Source: DSYU01 sp963827605
GTDB taxonomy: Bacteria; Chloroflexota; Anaerolineae; Anaerolineales; Anaerolineaceae
Direction of reading: 5' to 3'
Assembly: GCA_963827605.1 (NCBI GenBank)
Contig: CAWHBK010000004.1
Span: 647,201-711,200, forward strand
DNA: 64,000 bases
A model generated the notes under the pieces. The model saw nothing but the letters and a program-made list of their open reading frames with translations, did no database searches and was not told the DNA's origin. The position numbers and the translations under genes are program-made. This document shows positions 10,905 to 19,483 of the stretch, piece after piece (position 1 is the first letter of the stretch; every line of letters starts with the position of its first letter).

Positions 10905-10937
10905 CCGGAGCTCAGGCGCTGAGCGCCTGAGCTCCGG
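10905..10937 (+). terminator. Strong hairpin after thrS
   Basis: A 15-bp perfect stem (10905-10919 with 10923-10937, loop TGA) starts 6 bases after the thrS stop. No T-run follows, so it may protect the 3' end or act in Rho-independent termination only weakly. Confidence 0.6.
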
Positions 10938-10963
10938 GGTATCAAATTCATGTACTGTCGTTG

Positions 10964-10993
10964 TTGACGTTCTCCCCCTCTTTATGGTATCAT
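10964..10993 (+). promoter_or_regulatory. Candidate promoter for infC
   Basis: TTGACG (10964-10969), an 18-base spacer and TATCAT (10988-10993), about 76 bases ahead of the infC start codon. The leader is long enough to carry regulation of infC. Confidence 0.5.
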
Positions 10994-11069
10994 CTACCCG
11001 ATGAAGGTCCGTATGCAGCGGGCAGGGTTATGTTTTTGTTTTTTCTGACGATCTAAGGAGAAGAAAACT

Positions 11070-11669
11070 ATTAGTACTTCAAATTTTCGCATTAATGAGA
11101 TGATTCGGGTGCCAGAAGTTCGTTTGATTGGCCCCAACGGTGAAAATCTTGGTGTCGTTTCGACCAATGAAGCGATGCGCATCGCCCGCGACGCGGAAAA
11201 AGATCTGGTTGAGGTGGCGGCTGCCGCCAGCCCGCCCGTCTGCCGCGTAATGGATTTTGGAAAATTCCTTTACGAGCGCACCAAGAAAGAACGCGAAGCC
11301 AAAAAAGCCCAAACCAAGATTGAAATCAAGGAAATCCAGATCCGGCCAAAGACGAACGAGCACCACCGCGCGTTCAAAACCAATAACGCCCGCCGCTGGC
11401 TGCTGGATGGCATGAAGGTGAAGGTCACCGTTCGGTTCCGAGGTCGAGAAATAGACTACCCGCAACTGGCTATGGAAGATCTGCGCGAAATTGCGCAAGA
11501 GCTGTCGGACATCAGCATCATCGAGGCGCCGCCTAAATTGGAAGGGCGGGTAATGAGCATGGTGTTGACACCTTCCAAACCCCCTGCGAAGAAAAAGGAA
11601 TTGGCGCCAGAACCGAACACCGCAGTAAAAACGCCGTCCAAACCCGAATCAGTGGAAACTGGCTCATAG
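11070..11669 (+). CDS. infC: Translation initiation factor IF-3, AUU start
   Basis: The IF-3 frame extends upstream of its first ATG (11100) to an ATT at 11070, preceded by AAGGAG (11055-11060) with a 9-base spacer. The ten extra residues include FRINE, the conserved IF-3 N-terminus, so ATT is the real start. infC is known for this rare AUU start, which lets IF-3 repress its own translation. The product has about 199 residues: N-domain (RVPEVRLIGPNGE), a Lys/Glu-rich linker helix near KKEREAKKAQTK, a C-domain with IQIRPKTNEHH and VRFRGREI, then a Pro/Lys tail. It binds the 30S subunit and checks initiator tRNA. Unlike the usual infC-rpmI-rplT order, two envelope genes separate it from rpmI. 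Confidence 0.95.
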   Translation: MSTSNFRINEMIRVPEVRLIGPNGENLGVVSTNEAMRIARDAEKDLVEVAAAASPPVCRVMDFGKFLYERTKKEREAKKAQTKIEIKEIQIRPKTNEHHRAFKTNNARRWLLDGMKVKVTVRFRGREIDYPQLAMEDLREIAQELSDISIIEAPPKLEGRVMSMVLTPSKPPAKKKELAPEPNTAVKTPSKPESVETGS

Positions 11670-11750
11670 ATAGGTAACCTCCGGACTACCCGATGATCTG
11701 ATTACTGACCGAGAATTATAAAAGGCCAGGACTTAGCATTTATACTTTTC

Positions 11751-11777
11751 TGAGTGGCTCATTCTGTGAGCCACTCA
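11751..11777 (+). terminator. Hairpin between infC and the deacetylase gene
   Basis: An 11-bp perfect stem (11751-11761 with 11767-11777), loop TTCTG, followed by TTCT. It probably terminates infC transcription or attenuates it, separating infC from the inserted envelope genes. Confidence 0.55.
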
Positions 11778-11783
11778 TTCTAA

Positions 11784-12596
11784 ATGACAACGAAGCTTCT
11801 GATGGTTGGCCGAAATATGTTGAAAATTCGCGGGTGGCCTGTTTTTCGAGCTGTTCTATTAACTGCCCTGCTCCTGTATCTGTCTGGTTTACTGGGCCGG
11901 ACGATCTCCCCTGCGAAAACAATCGTAACGATCACCTTTGATGATGGTTATTCCGATCAATATGAAGCTGCCGCAATCCTGCGTGTGCACGGTATGCGGG
12001 CAACGTACTACATAATCAACAAAAAAATTGGCCAGGCCGGGTACCTTTCCTGGGACGAGTTAAAACGAATGCAAACAGAAGGCAACGAGATTGGCGGGCA
12101 CACCCTCACCCATCCCTTTTTGACCGACCTTCAGGGCTACCCGCTGCAGCATGAAATTTGCGACAGCCGGGTAGACTTTATAAACCGCGGTTTTAAGACC
12201 ACTTCTTTTGCTTATTCCTACGGCGTCCACAACGATGAAACGGACGAGGTAGTGGCGAAATGTGGTTTCAACAGCGGGCGGAGTGTCGGCGGACGGCAAG
12301 ACACCAACCCGCCAGAATTGGCGTATTCCATCCGGACAATGGACCCAGTTCAAGCAGACACCACCCAGGTTATGCTGCGAGGTTATATCAAGCAAACCGA
12401 GCGAGCCGGCGGCGGATGGGTATTGCTGCTGTTCCATCATGTATGTGAAAACTGCGATAAATACTCCATCACCCCAGATGCGTTTTCGAAGTTTCTTGAT
12501 TGGCTGCGGGTTCGCGAACCAGATGGTACGGTTGTGCGAACGGTTGATGAAGTAATCGGCGGTACACCGAAACCTGCTGTCGAAGCAGGCTGGTAA
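11784..12596 (+). CDS. Membrane-anchored polysaccharide deacetylase
   Basis: 270 residues with an N-terminal signal anchor (about 20-37), then a NodB-homology domain: TITFDDGYSDQY (motif 1, the Asp-Asp pair), GGHTLTHPFL (motif 2, HxxxH metal ligands) and a C-terminal LLLFHHV segment. These enzymes are metal-dependent amidases or esterases that remove acetyl groups from cell-surface glycans such as peptidoglycan or exopolysaccharide. The substrate is not clear. The start is uncertain: ATG codons at 11784, 11802 and 11817 all lack a strong ribosome site. It is followed 13 bases later by a GT39-like membrane gene, and the pair sits between infC and rpmI. Confidence 0.85.
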   Translation: MTTKLLMVGRNMLKIRGWPVFRAVLLTALLLYLSGLLGRTISPAKTIVTITFDDGYSDQYEAAAILRVHGMRATYYIINKKIGQAGYLSWDELKRMQTEGNEIGGHTLTHPFLTDLQGYPLQHEICDSRVDFINRGFKTTSFAYSYGVHNDETDEVVAKCGFNSGRSVGGRQDTNPPELAYSIRTMDPVQADTTQVMLRGYIKQTERAGGGWVLLLFHHVCENCDKYSITPDAFSKFLDWLRVREPDGTVVRTVDEVIGGTPKPAVEAGW

Positions 12597-12609
12597 CCAA
12601 TGTTTCGCG

Positions 12610-14976
12610 ATGAAAAAATGGATCTCGCGCCTCACAGCACCTTTCATCTGCCTGGTTTTTACGGCCGTTTTCTTTGGTGAGATCTATTTTTTCCGGCCCC
12701 CACTTTTCAGACAACTCCCAAAATACAGCTGGTTCGCCGCCGCGCTCTTATGCGGTATTCCAGCCGGGCTAGGCCTGGCTGCAATCTTTCGCCGGATCGG
12801 AAGGCGTATTCCGGCGCCAGGGTATACGGCCGCGATCCTGCTCCTGCTAACGGGCGCGGCCGTTCTGCTGCCTGGCCCGCACCATCCAAACGTTGTCCCC
12901 AATGCGCTCTCGGCTGTGAGCCTGCAAATCAGCCTGCTGCCCGCGCAGGCAACTGGCGAAGCAACCATCCAAAACATCTCGATCGATGAGAAAAGGGTCG
13001 ATTGGCCATCTGCCTGCTCTATTTCAGGTTCGCATGAGCAGAAGGCCAACCAATGGCTGGTTCTCCGGAAAACAGCAGGCCCAAAGGAATTAGCAGGCGA
13101 AATCCGATGCGTTTTATACCCACCAAAAGCGGGCAGCCAGGTAAGCATCTATTTTGGAGACCCGGCGGAGGTTGGCAATGTGGAGATCCGCCTGGGCGAT
13201 CAGAGCCTGTCGGGGAACGCTCTTAATGCAAAAGTACAACCGGGACCGGTAATCCAAATTTCTACCCCCATCACACCCGGTATCGCGATTGCCAGGGTCC
13301 TCGAATTTCTGGCAACCCTGCTGATCCTGCTGCTGCTGATCGGGATAATTTATTGGACCGCAGCAAGTCCCGCGAAAATACCCACCCGTGCGGTTCGCCT
13401 GGCGCTGCAAATTTGCCTGTTTACGATCCTGGCTGGGATGGTCATCCTGACAAACCTGACGGATTATTCTTTTATCAAGAATATCGAGAGCAAGGACGCA
13501 GGTGTTTTCCTTTATATGGGCCAGGCGATCCTCTCTGGCAAAATGCCATACGTGGATGTTTGGGACCATAAACCGCCCCTGGTATTCTATTTAAATGCAC
13601 TCGGACTGGCGCTGTCGAATGGTTCTGCCTGGGGGGTGTGGGGGTTAGAGGTGTTCCTGCTCGTTTGCTCCGGATGGATACTCTATTGCGTGATCCGGCG
13701 GCACGCCGGCGCACCAGGCGCCATCGCAGGAATACTGCTGTGGGTAACCGGCCTGTTTTTGTTATTCCGCATCGATGAAACCAATGTACCGGAAACCTGG
13801 GGGATTTTCTTCCAGGCGGCCTCACTGTGGGTGATTGACCAAATGGTTGATGACGCCAAAAAGGACACGCGCCTGGTCGCGGCGGGCCTCTGCCTGGTTG
13901 GCGTTTTAGGCGGGCTGTTGTTTCTCCTGAAACAAACCCTGATCAGTCTTGACCTGGCGTTGCTGCTTATACTTCTGGCGCAAACCAAACGCAGCCATAC
14001 AGTTATTGAAATATTGAAAAGGTTGTCCTGGTTCGCCCTGGGCGCGGGGTTGTCTATAGCGACCGCCCTGTTGTATTTCTGGACGCGCGGAGCCCTGGGC
14101 GATTTTATGGATGCAGCCTTTTTTTACAACCTATTTTATATCAGCACGCCGTCTGCTCAATTTGCCGGAAGCCTGTTCTCCAGCCTGTTCAATGTTCTCT
14201 GGCCCGTGGCAGGTGTGGCATATATTGGGTGGGCGTGGGGTGTTTTTCGCGCTCTCAAAACGATGGGCCAGCCAAAACCGCTGGTCTTTCAGCTGGTTCT
14301 GGTTTCTTTTCCAATCGAAATCCTGATTTCCGCGCTTTCGGGGAAGAACTTCGACTACTATTTCAACGCACGGCTGTACTGTATTGCGCTTCTAGGCGGC
14401 TGCCTGACAGGGGCTCTTTTGGATATCCTGCGAACCTCCCTGGAACAGCCTGCTTCCAGGCGCTTTCGCGAACAGGCTGCGCCGATTTTTGGCATGGTGT
14501 ATCTGTGTCTTATGGCAATCTTACTGGGCTACAGCCTCTCCAATACTACCGAGGGCCAACCAGGGCGCAATACACACATTCTGACCTTAGAATATATTCA
14601 AGGGAACACGACGCCAGATGAAGCGGTGCTCCTGTGGGGGAATGAAGCTGCCCTGAATTTCTATTCGCGGCGCGAGTCGCCAACCCGGTATTTCTACCAA
14701 TATCCGTTGTTCACCTGCGGTTATCTCAATGCGAAACGGGCTGACCAATTTTATGAAGACCTTACCCATGCGGCTCCAAGCCTTATTGTGGATACGATTG
14801 ACCCGTTATTACCCGGCCTGGACGAGGCACAAAGCGAAGCAGGTTTTCTTACCTGGGCCGGGGAGCATTCTTGCGCCAGGTATTCCAACCTATGGAAAAG
14901 TATGGATTTCATCCAGCAACATTACCAGTTTACCGAGAGCATCGGCAGATGGAAAATATACCGGCTGGCTCGATAA
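12610..14976 (+). CDS. GT39/ArnT-like membrane glycosyltransferase
   Basis: 788 residues with about a dozen hydrophobic segments. Two N-terminal helices precede an extracytoplasmic domain (about 90-215). A multi-pass core then begins, with ESKDAGVFLYMGQAIL followed by DVWDHKPPL. This acidic first loop is characteristic of PMT_2/GT39-type enzymes that take sugars from polyprenyl phosphate. A soluble C-terminal region of about 140 residues follows the last helix. It probably moves a sugar to a lipid, glycan or protein on the outer face of the membrane. The acceptor cannot be named. It forms a likely two-gene unit with the upstream polysaccharide deacetylase, pointing to surface-glycan synthesis and modification. 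Confidence 0.75.
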   Translation: MKKWISRLTAPFICLVFTAVFFGEIYFFRPPLFRQLPKYSWFAAALLCGIPAGLGLAAIFRRIGRRIPAPGYTAAILLLLTGAAVLLPGPHHPNVVPNALSAVSLQISLLPAQATGEATIQNISIDEKRVDWPSACSISGSHEQKANQWLVLRKTAGPKELAGEIRCVLYPPKAGSQVSIYFGDPAEVGNVEIRLGDQSLSGNALNAKVQPGPVIQISTPITPGIAIARVLEFLATLLILLLLIGIIYWTAASPAKIPTRAVRLALQICLFTILAGMVILTNLTDYSFIKNIESKDAGVFLYMGQAILSGKMPYVDVWDHKPPLVFYLNALGLALSNGSAWGVWGLEVFLLVCSGWILYCVIRRHAGAPGAIAGILLWVTGLFLLFRIDETNVPETWGIFFQAASLWVIDQMVDDAKKDTRLVAAGLCLVGVLGGLLFLLKQTLISLDLALLLILLAQTKRSHTVIEILKRLSWFALGAGLSIATALLYFWTRGALGDFMDAAFFYNLFYISTPSAQFAGSLFSSLFNVLWPVAGVAYIGWAWGVFRALKTMGQPKPLVFQLVLVSFPIEILISALSGKNFDYYFNARLYCIALLGGCLTGALLDILRTSLEQPASRRFREQAAPIFGMVYLCLMAILLGYSLSNTTEGQPGRNTHILTLEYIQGNTTPDEAVLLWGNEAALNFYSRRESPTRYFYQYPLFTCGYLNAKRADQFYEDLTHAAPSLIVDTIDPLLPGLDEAQSEAGFLTWAGEHSCARYSNLWKSMDFIQQHYQFTESIGRWKIYRLAR

Positions 14977-15012
14977 TAATTTCCAAACGAACACAAAAGC
15001 ACAGTTTTGTTG

Positions 15013-15018
15013 TATAAT
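15013..15018 (+). promoter_or_regulatory. Candidate -10 box for rpmI-rplT
   Basis: TATAAT about 64 bases ahead of the rpmI start, in the gap after the glycosyltransferase. No good -35 box is seen at the right distance. It suggests that rpmI-rplT have their own promoter here. Confidence 0.4.
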
Positions 15019-15081
15019 AGTCGGCTGTGCCTGTTAACCAGGTATTTTCAGCAGAAAGATTTTATTGAGAGGAGTTTCGCT

Positions 15082-15321
15082 GTGTCACGCAAGTCGACTA
15101 AAGTAGGTAAGTTCAAGATGAAGACCCACAAGGCGACCAGCAAGCGGTTCCGCCTGACCGGGTCTGGAATCCTTGTGCGAACCAAGGGCGGCAAGAGCCA
15201 TCTGCGCCGCCGCACCTCGGAACGCTCCAAGGCCTTGTTGTCTGAGATGCTGCCCGTTAAGGGCATTGGCATCATTCAGCGCGTCAAGCGCCTGGTCCCC
15301 TATCTGAAGAAGAATGCCTAG
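15082..15321 (+). CDS. rpmI: 50S ribosomal protein L35
   Basis: 79 residues from a GTG start at 15082, preceded by GAGAGGAG with a suitable spacer. The core KMKTHKATSKRF and the Lys/Arg-rich stretch GKSHLRRRTSERSKALL are L35 signatures. The family usually starts with MPKMKTHK, so the twelve residues ahead of MKTHK are a short extension; a start at the ATG at 15118 is possible but has a weaker site. L35 is a small late-assembly protein of the large subunit. It is followed by rplT. Confidence 0.93.
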   Translation: MSRKSTKVGKFKMKTHKATSKRFRLTGSGILVRTKGGKSHLRRRTSERSKALLSEMLPVKGIGIIQRVKRLVPYLKKNA

Positions 15322-15445
15322 CTCGCTACATTCGTAGAAACTAGGGCATCGTATTATCCGTTTTTAGTGCGACCGTTGGGTGTTCGCAACAGGATAGCTC
15401 AGCCGAGGCTGAGTCCGACGCCCAGGGGCACGCAAAGGAGTAATC

Positions 15446-15790
15446 ATGGCACGTGTAAAGAGTGTGGCATATCGCCGACACCGACGAACTTTAAAACAGA
15501 CGCAAGGCTTCTTTGGCACCCGCCATCGCCTGTTCCGCCGCGCAAACGAAGCGCTGATGAAGAGCCTGTGGTACGCCTACCGCGACCGCCGGGTTCGCAA
15601 GCGCGACCTGCGCAAGCTGTGGATTACGCGCATTAACGCCGCAGCCCGCTTGCATGGTCTCACGTACAGCCGCCTAGTGCACGGCTTGAAAATCGCCGGA
15701 ATCACCCTAAACCGCAAGGTTTTGGCCGATCTGGCCGTGCGCGATCCTCAGGCTTTCGCCGCAGTTGCAACTGCCGCGAAAGGCGCGTAA
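15446..15790 (+). CDS. rplT: 50S ribosomal protein L20
   Basis: 114 residues starting MARVKSVAYRRHRR, with GFFGTRHRLFRRANEALMKS, RDRRVRKRDLRKLWI and INAAARLHGLTYS. This is a complete, strongly basic L20 of normal length. It binds 23S rRNA early in large-subunit assembly. AAGGAG lies 6 bases before the ATG. The 124-base gap after rpmI (15322-15445) has short inverted repeats, such as CAGCCGAGGCTG near 15400, and could hold an L20-binding leader. That is inference from the autoregulation known in other bacteria. A strong terminator follows. Confidence 0.96.
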   Translation: MARVKSVAYRRHRRTLKQTQGFFGTRHRLFRRANEALMKSLWYAYRDRRVRKRDLRKLWITRINAAARLHGLTYSRLVHGLKIAGITLNRKVLADLAVRDPQAFAAVATAAKGA

Positions 15791-15850
15791 AAGCCAAAGC
15801 AGCCTGGAAAATTCTTTCTCGGAATTTCTTCTCAGGCAGCGAAACCTCTG

Positions 15851-15885
15851 CAAGGGGCCCCGTGCAAACGGGGCCTCTTGTTTTT
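15851..15885 (+). terminator. Intrinsic terminator after rplT
   Basis: A stem of about 13 bp (15851-15863 with 15868-15880, loop GCAA) is followed by five T, about 60 bases after the rplT stop. Confidence 0.9.
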
Positions 15886-15973
15886 ATCCGGCGAAGCGGG
15901 GGAAGCGTTTATTTCAAACAATTGCGCAGAAAATATCCGCACAGGGGTGCCCATTCTGGATTAGAATAGATGC

Positions 15974-16546
15974 ATGACCACCCGAAAGGCAACCTATCCG
16001 CTCTCGGTAAAAACGCGGCTTGAGATCCTACAGGGCGACCTGACTCAGGCGCCGGTCGACGCTATTGTCAACGCGGCCAATGCGAACCTGTCCCACGGCG
16101 GAGGGGTCGCGGCAGCCATCGTGCACGCAGGGGGTGCGATCATCCAGAAGGAAAGCAGCGCCTGGGTAGAGAAGCATGGTCGAGTAACCAACGCGCAGCC
16201 CGCCTTTACACAGGCCGGGAAACTTCCCGCTCGCTACGTTATCCATGCCGTCGGGCCGATGTGGGGCGAAGGGAATGAGGACACCAAGCTGGCCAGTGCA
16301 ATCCGCGGCTCATTACAGCGGGTGGAAGAACTCGGCCTGCATTCCATTGCCTTCCCGGCCATCTCCGTTGGCATCTTTCGATTCCCGAAGCAGCGCGCCG
16401 CGCGCATCTTTTTCGAAACTTTCAAAACCTACTTTGCCGAAAACCAGGACACCGCGATTACCCTGGTGCAGCTTATCCTCCGGGAGGATGAAACCCTGTC
16501 TATATTTCTGGAAGAAAGCCGCCGCGGGATAGGCAACGAAGTCTAA
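15974..16546 (+). CDS. Macro-domain ADP-ribose hydrolase (YmdB/MacroD-like)
   Basis: 190 residues comprising one macro domain. It shows LEILQGDLTQAPVDAIVNAANANLSHGGGVAAAI (the ADP-ribose-binding Asp/Asn loop, near residues 12-46), the GRVTNAQPAFTQAGKLPARYVIHAVGP segment, and the phosphate-binding loop FPAISVGIFRFP. This is the MacroD/YmdB type, which hydrolyses O-acetyl-ADP-ribose or removes mono-ADP-ribose from proteins. No signal sequence is present, so it is cytoplasmic. It has no clear operon partner; the next gene begins 54 bases on. The link to NAD-consuming systems in this window, such as the SIR2-like protein, is only a possibility. Confidence 0.9.
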   Translation: MTTRKATYPLSVKTRLEILQGDLTQAPVDAIVNAANANLSHGGGVAAAIVHAGGAIIQKESSAWVEKHGRVTNAQPAFTQAGKLPARYVIHAVGPMWGEGNEDTKLASAIRGSLQRVEELGLHSIAFPAISVGIFRFPKQRAARIFFETFKTYFAENQDTAITLVQLILREDETLSIFLEESRRGIGNEV

Positions 16547-16600
16547 AGACAGCCGCCGATCTTGTTCATTCCCCACCGATGCAATCCGGATCAACGAACT

Positions 16601-17404
16601 ATGCTCACTTCCCCACACAACCCTCGCCTGGCCCGTGTCCGCGGGCTGCTCGAAAAGAAAAAGAACCGCGATGAGGAACAGGCATTTGTTGTGGAAGGGG
16701 TGCGCCTGGTTGAGGAAGCGCTAGAAGCGGGCTGGCAGCCTGAGCTGGTATTATATTCAGCGCAACTTTCGGAGCGCGGGTCGGCGGTTGTGCGCGGCTT
16801 TCAGCAGCGGGGAGCGGAGGTTTGGGAGGTTGCACCTGGGGTGATGGACGCGCTGACCGGAACGGAAACCCCGCCAGGCCTGCTAGCCGTTTTACCAATG
16901 CGCCGGCTGCCAATTCCAGAGGAGCGCGACTTCTTACTGATTACGGATAATCTGCGCGACCCGGGCAACCTGGGCACTCTGCTGCGCACAGCCGCCGCCG
17001 CAGGCGTGCAGGCAGTGCTGCTATCGCCCGGCACCACAGATGCCTTTGCTCCTAAAGTGCTGCGCGCCGGGATGGGCGCTCATTTTCAGTTACCCATATG
17101 CCATTTAAAATGGGATGAAATTCGAGCCATTTGTAAGCCGGTCCTTTCCGGGGCCAGTAAACCCAGACCGCCACTGCAAATCTTCTTAGCAGAAGCCGGC
17201 CAAGGCAAACCCTGCTGGGACCTGGAACTGCGCCAGCCGCTGGCCTTGATGGTCGGCAGCGAAGCGGAAGGAGCCAGTCCGGAAGCGCTGGCCCTGGCGG
17301 ATACGCTTATTACCATTCCAATGCCCGGAGAGAGCGAGTTGCTCAACGCGGCCATCGCAGCCGGTATTTTAATGTTTGAGATTGTCAGGCAGCGGAGAAG
17401 GTAA
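16601..17404 (+). CDS. SpoU/TrmH-family RNA 2'-O-methyltransferase
   Basis: About 267 residues. The N-terminal substrate-binding domain starts SPHNPRLARVRGLL and contains AFVVEGVRLVEEAL, typical of the RlmB/TrmH subgroup. The C-terminal SPOUT domain has the three SpoU motifs: ITDNLRDPGNLGTLLRTAAA (motif 1), the MVGSEAEGAS segment (motif 2) and IPMPGESELLNAAIAAGILMFE (motif 3), which form the trefoil knot for S-adenosylmethionine. It should methylate a ribose 2'-OH in rRNA or tRNA; the site cannot be named. I start at the ATG at 16601 because the family fold begins there. Confidence 0.9.
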   Translation: MLTSPHNPRLARVRGLLEKKKNRDEEQAFVVEGVRLVEEALEAGWQPELVLYSAQLSERGSAVVRGFQQRGAEVWEVAPGVMDALTGTETPPGLLAVLPMRRLPIPEERDFLLITDNLRDPGNLGTLLRTAAAAGVQAVLLSPGTTDAFAPKVLRAGMGAHFQLPICHLKWDEIRAICKPVLSGASKPRPPLQIFLAEAGQGKPCWDLELRQPLALMVGSEAEGASPEALALADTLITIPMPGESELLNAAIAAGILMFEIVRQRRR

Positions 17405-17440
17405 AAAACGCTGGATTAGGGATGAAAACCAGGAGAAGAT

Positions 17441-18664
17441 ATGAAAATCCGTTCCATAACCTGCTTTTTTGACCCGCATGCACGAAACGCGCAGCAGGTG
17501 ATCGACCGCATCGGCCTGCTGCGCGAGGCGGCCTTCGATCAATACAGCAAAAGCGGTTTTGACGTACAAACGACCCGCCTGGCAACCGTACCATTCCCGT
17601 ACCTGTACCCCAGCGCCGAGGTAGATAACGCTGTGCAGCTGGCACAGACATTAGAAAAGGATGCCAAGGAGCGCGGCTTCGACTATCTCTCGATTGGCCC
17701 GGCCCTAACCACCCACCCGGCCAGCTACCCGGTCGTGGTCCCGATGCTGGCGGCTACCAAAGACGTTTTTATCAGTGGGATGTTGACCACTCCAAACGGG
17801 GAAATCTCACTCCCGGCGCTGCGAGCCTGCGCCGAAATTATCGCCCAGGCGGCAACCGTTTCTCCGGAAGGCTTTACCAACCTGCGTTTTGGGGCTCTGG
17901 CAAACGTGGGGCCGTGGGTACCATTCCTGCCCGGCGCATACCACCAGGGCGAGCGGCCTGCTTTTGCGCTGGCGATCGAATGCGCCGATGTAGCCTATGG
18001 CGCGGTACGGAAAGCGAAGACGCTGGCGGAAGCGCGCCAGAGTATCATCAACACGATTGAAGCGCAGGCAACTGCGTTTACCAGCACTGGTCACTATCTG
18101 TCACAGCGCTTCGATGTCGATTTCCGCGGGATCGACTTCTCCTTCGCGCCTTATCCGGAGCAGTGGTGTTCGCTGGGGGCGGCGCTCGAAGCCCTGGGGC
18201 TGCCCGCGGTGGGAATGGCCGGTTCGCTGGCAGCCGCCGCTTTCCTGGCGGATACGCTCGACCGCGGTTCCTGGACAAAAACGGGGTTCAATGGAATGAT
18301 GATGCCGGTGCTGGAAGATTCAACCCTGGCGGCGCGGGCCGCCGAAGGAACCTTCACGGTGCAGGATCTGCTGATGTATTCGGCAGTGTGCGGGACCGGG
18401 TTAGACACGGTGCCCCTGCCAGGGGACGCTTCCGCGGAACAAATCGCGGCTGTACTGTTGGATGTGAGCGCAATGGCGCTGCGCCTGAATAAGCCTCTCC
18501 TGGCCAGGTTAATGCCAATCCCTGGGAAAAAGGCCGGCGAGCCAACCAACTTCGATTTTTCCTACTTTGCCCCTGGGGCGGTGATGGCTTTACGGGCCGC
18601 GCCGCTTACCGGGCTGCTGGCTGGACAAGAAAACATCCCAATTCGAGCCAGGGGAAGGTACTAA
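17441..18664 (+). CDS. DUF711 (UPF0210) family protein
   Basis: 407 residues, typical length for DUF711. It starts MKIRSITCF and contains the family's conserved C-terminal set: DTVPLPGD, LNKPLLARLMPIPGKKAGE and FDFSYFAPGAVM. The fold is related to pyruvate-formate-lyase-type proteins, but the biochemical role is not established. No signal or membrane segment. It lies 36 bases after the SpoU methyltransferase on the same strand and converges, overlapping by 4 bases, with a Thr/Pro-linker protein. A good ribosome site (GGAGAAG) precedes the ATG. Confidence 0.88.
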   Translation: MKIRSITCFFDPHARNAQQVIDRIGLLREAAFDQYSKSGFDVQTTRLATVPFPYLYPSAEVDNAVQLAQTLEKDAKERGFDYLSIGPALTTHPASYPVVVPMLAATKDVFISGMLTTPNGEISLPALRACAEIIAQAATVSPEGFTNLRFGALANVGPWVPFLPGAYHQGERPAFALAIECADVAYGAVRKAKTLAEARQSIINTIEAQATAFTSTGHYLSQRFDVDFRGIDFSFAPYPEQWCSLGAALEALGLPAVGMAGSLAAAAFLADTLDRGSWTKTGFNGMMMPVLEDSTLAARAAEGTFTVQDLLMYSAVCGTGLDTVPLPGDASAEQIAAVLLDVSAMALRLNKPLLARLMPIPGKKAGEPTNFDFSYFAPGAVMALRAAPLTGLLAGQENIPIRARGRY

Positions 18665-19440
18665 CGAATCTGCCGGAAGTTAACCAGGATCAGGTTCTGC
18701 GAGCAGTCGTCAGTGGTATCGAAGTAGACTTTGCCAGACAGCGGGATCATAGCCTGGTCCAACAGCATCACCCAAACCGCCTGCTTTGATTTTTGGGGTG
18801 CATCGGCAACGGTGAATTCGTAGCCGGCCTGGCCGTATTGCAGCGCGGTTCCGGTGAGGCTGAGCTGATATAGGCTTTTTCCTGCCAGGTAACCGCCCAA
18901 CATGACCGTGGTCCCCTGCATCGGCGCGCCCTGCAGGTCGAAGGCCTGCCCGGCCACCCACAGTTTGCAGGTGTCGTGATCGGCGAAAAGCGACCCGGAA
19001 ATAACTTTGATTTCGCCGCGCAAGATAAACGGGTAAAGCGAATGGATGGTAGCGGTGGGGCTGGGACCGGGCGTATTTGTTTCCGTCACTGTTGGCGAAG
19101 GGGTCACCGTGACAGTGGGGCTGGGCGTGCTGGTGATCGTCGCGATTGGCTCTGTTGGCTGCGGGGTTAAGGATGGCGGCGGCGTTATGGTGCTGGTTGG
19201 GATACTTACCGCGGCTACCAGTGTCGGCGGAACAGGCCGGAAAGGTTCCGGCAGGGCCTGGGGATTGGAATAAATGGAGGCAAAGGCCATCACAACACTG
19301 GCGATGCCCAGCCAGACCAATACGGTCATGACGTTCCAAGCCATATCGTGCCCGGCTGGTTTGCGCCGGGTGTGTTCCGCCTTGCGCTTTGAACGCTCAG
19401 TCCGCGGCTGTTGTTTGGTGAGGTGCGTATCTTCTTCTAT
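18661..19440 (-). CDS. Membrane-anchored Thr/Pro-linker protein, function unknown
   Basis: The frame gives a basic N-terminal segment (KQQPRTERSKRKAEHTRRK), one transmembrane helix (MTVLVWLGIASVVMAFASI), a long Thr/Pro/Ser linker and a compact C-terminal domain of about 130 residues with two Cys. That domain resembles an extracytoplasmic beta fold, but I do not recognise it. The start is unresolved: the frame is open back to 19605, but that overlaps the well-supported PpiC gene, and no ATG, GTG or TTG lies between 19484 and the helix except the ATG at 19344. An ATA at 19440 has AAGGA 8 bases upstream; calling it the start is speculative. It is probably co-transcribed with PpiC. Confidence 0.6.
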   Translation of the reverse strand: MEEDTHLTKQQPRTERSKRKAEHTRRKPAGHDMAWNVMTVLVWLGIASVVMAFASIYSNPQALPEPFRPVPPTLVAAVSIPTSTITPPPSLTPQPTEPIATITSTPSPTVTVTPSPTVTETNTPGPSPTATIHSLYPFILRGEIKVISGSLFADHDTCKLWVAGQAFDLQGAPMQGTTVMLGGYLAGKSLYQLSLTGTALQYGQAGYEFTVADAPQKSKQAVWVMLLDQAMIPLSGKVYFDTTDDCSQNLILVNFRQIR

Positions 19441-19483
19441 GGCTGCGATCCTTTTTATTTGCCTGAGCGCGTTAAGGTACGCA

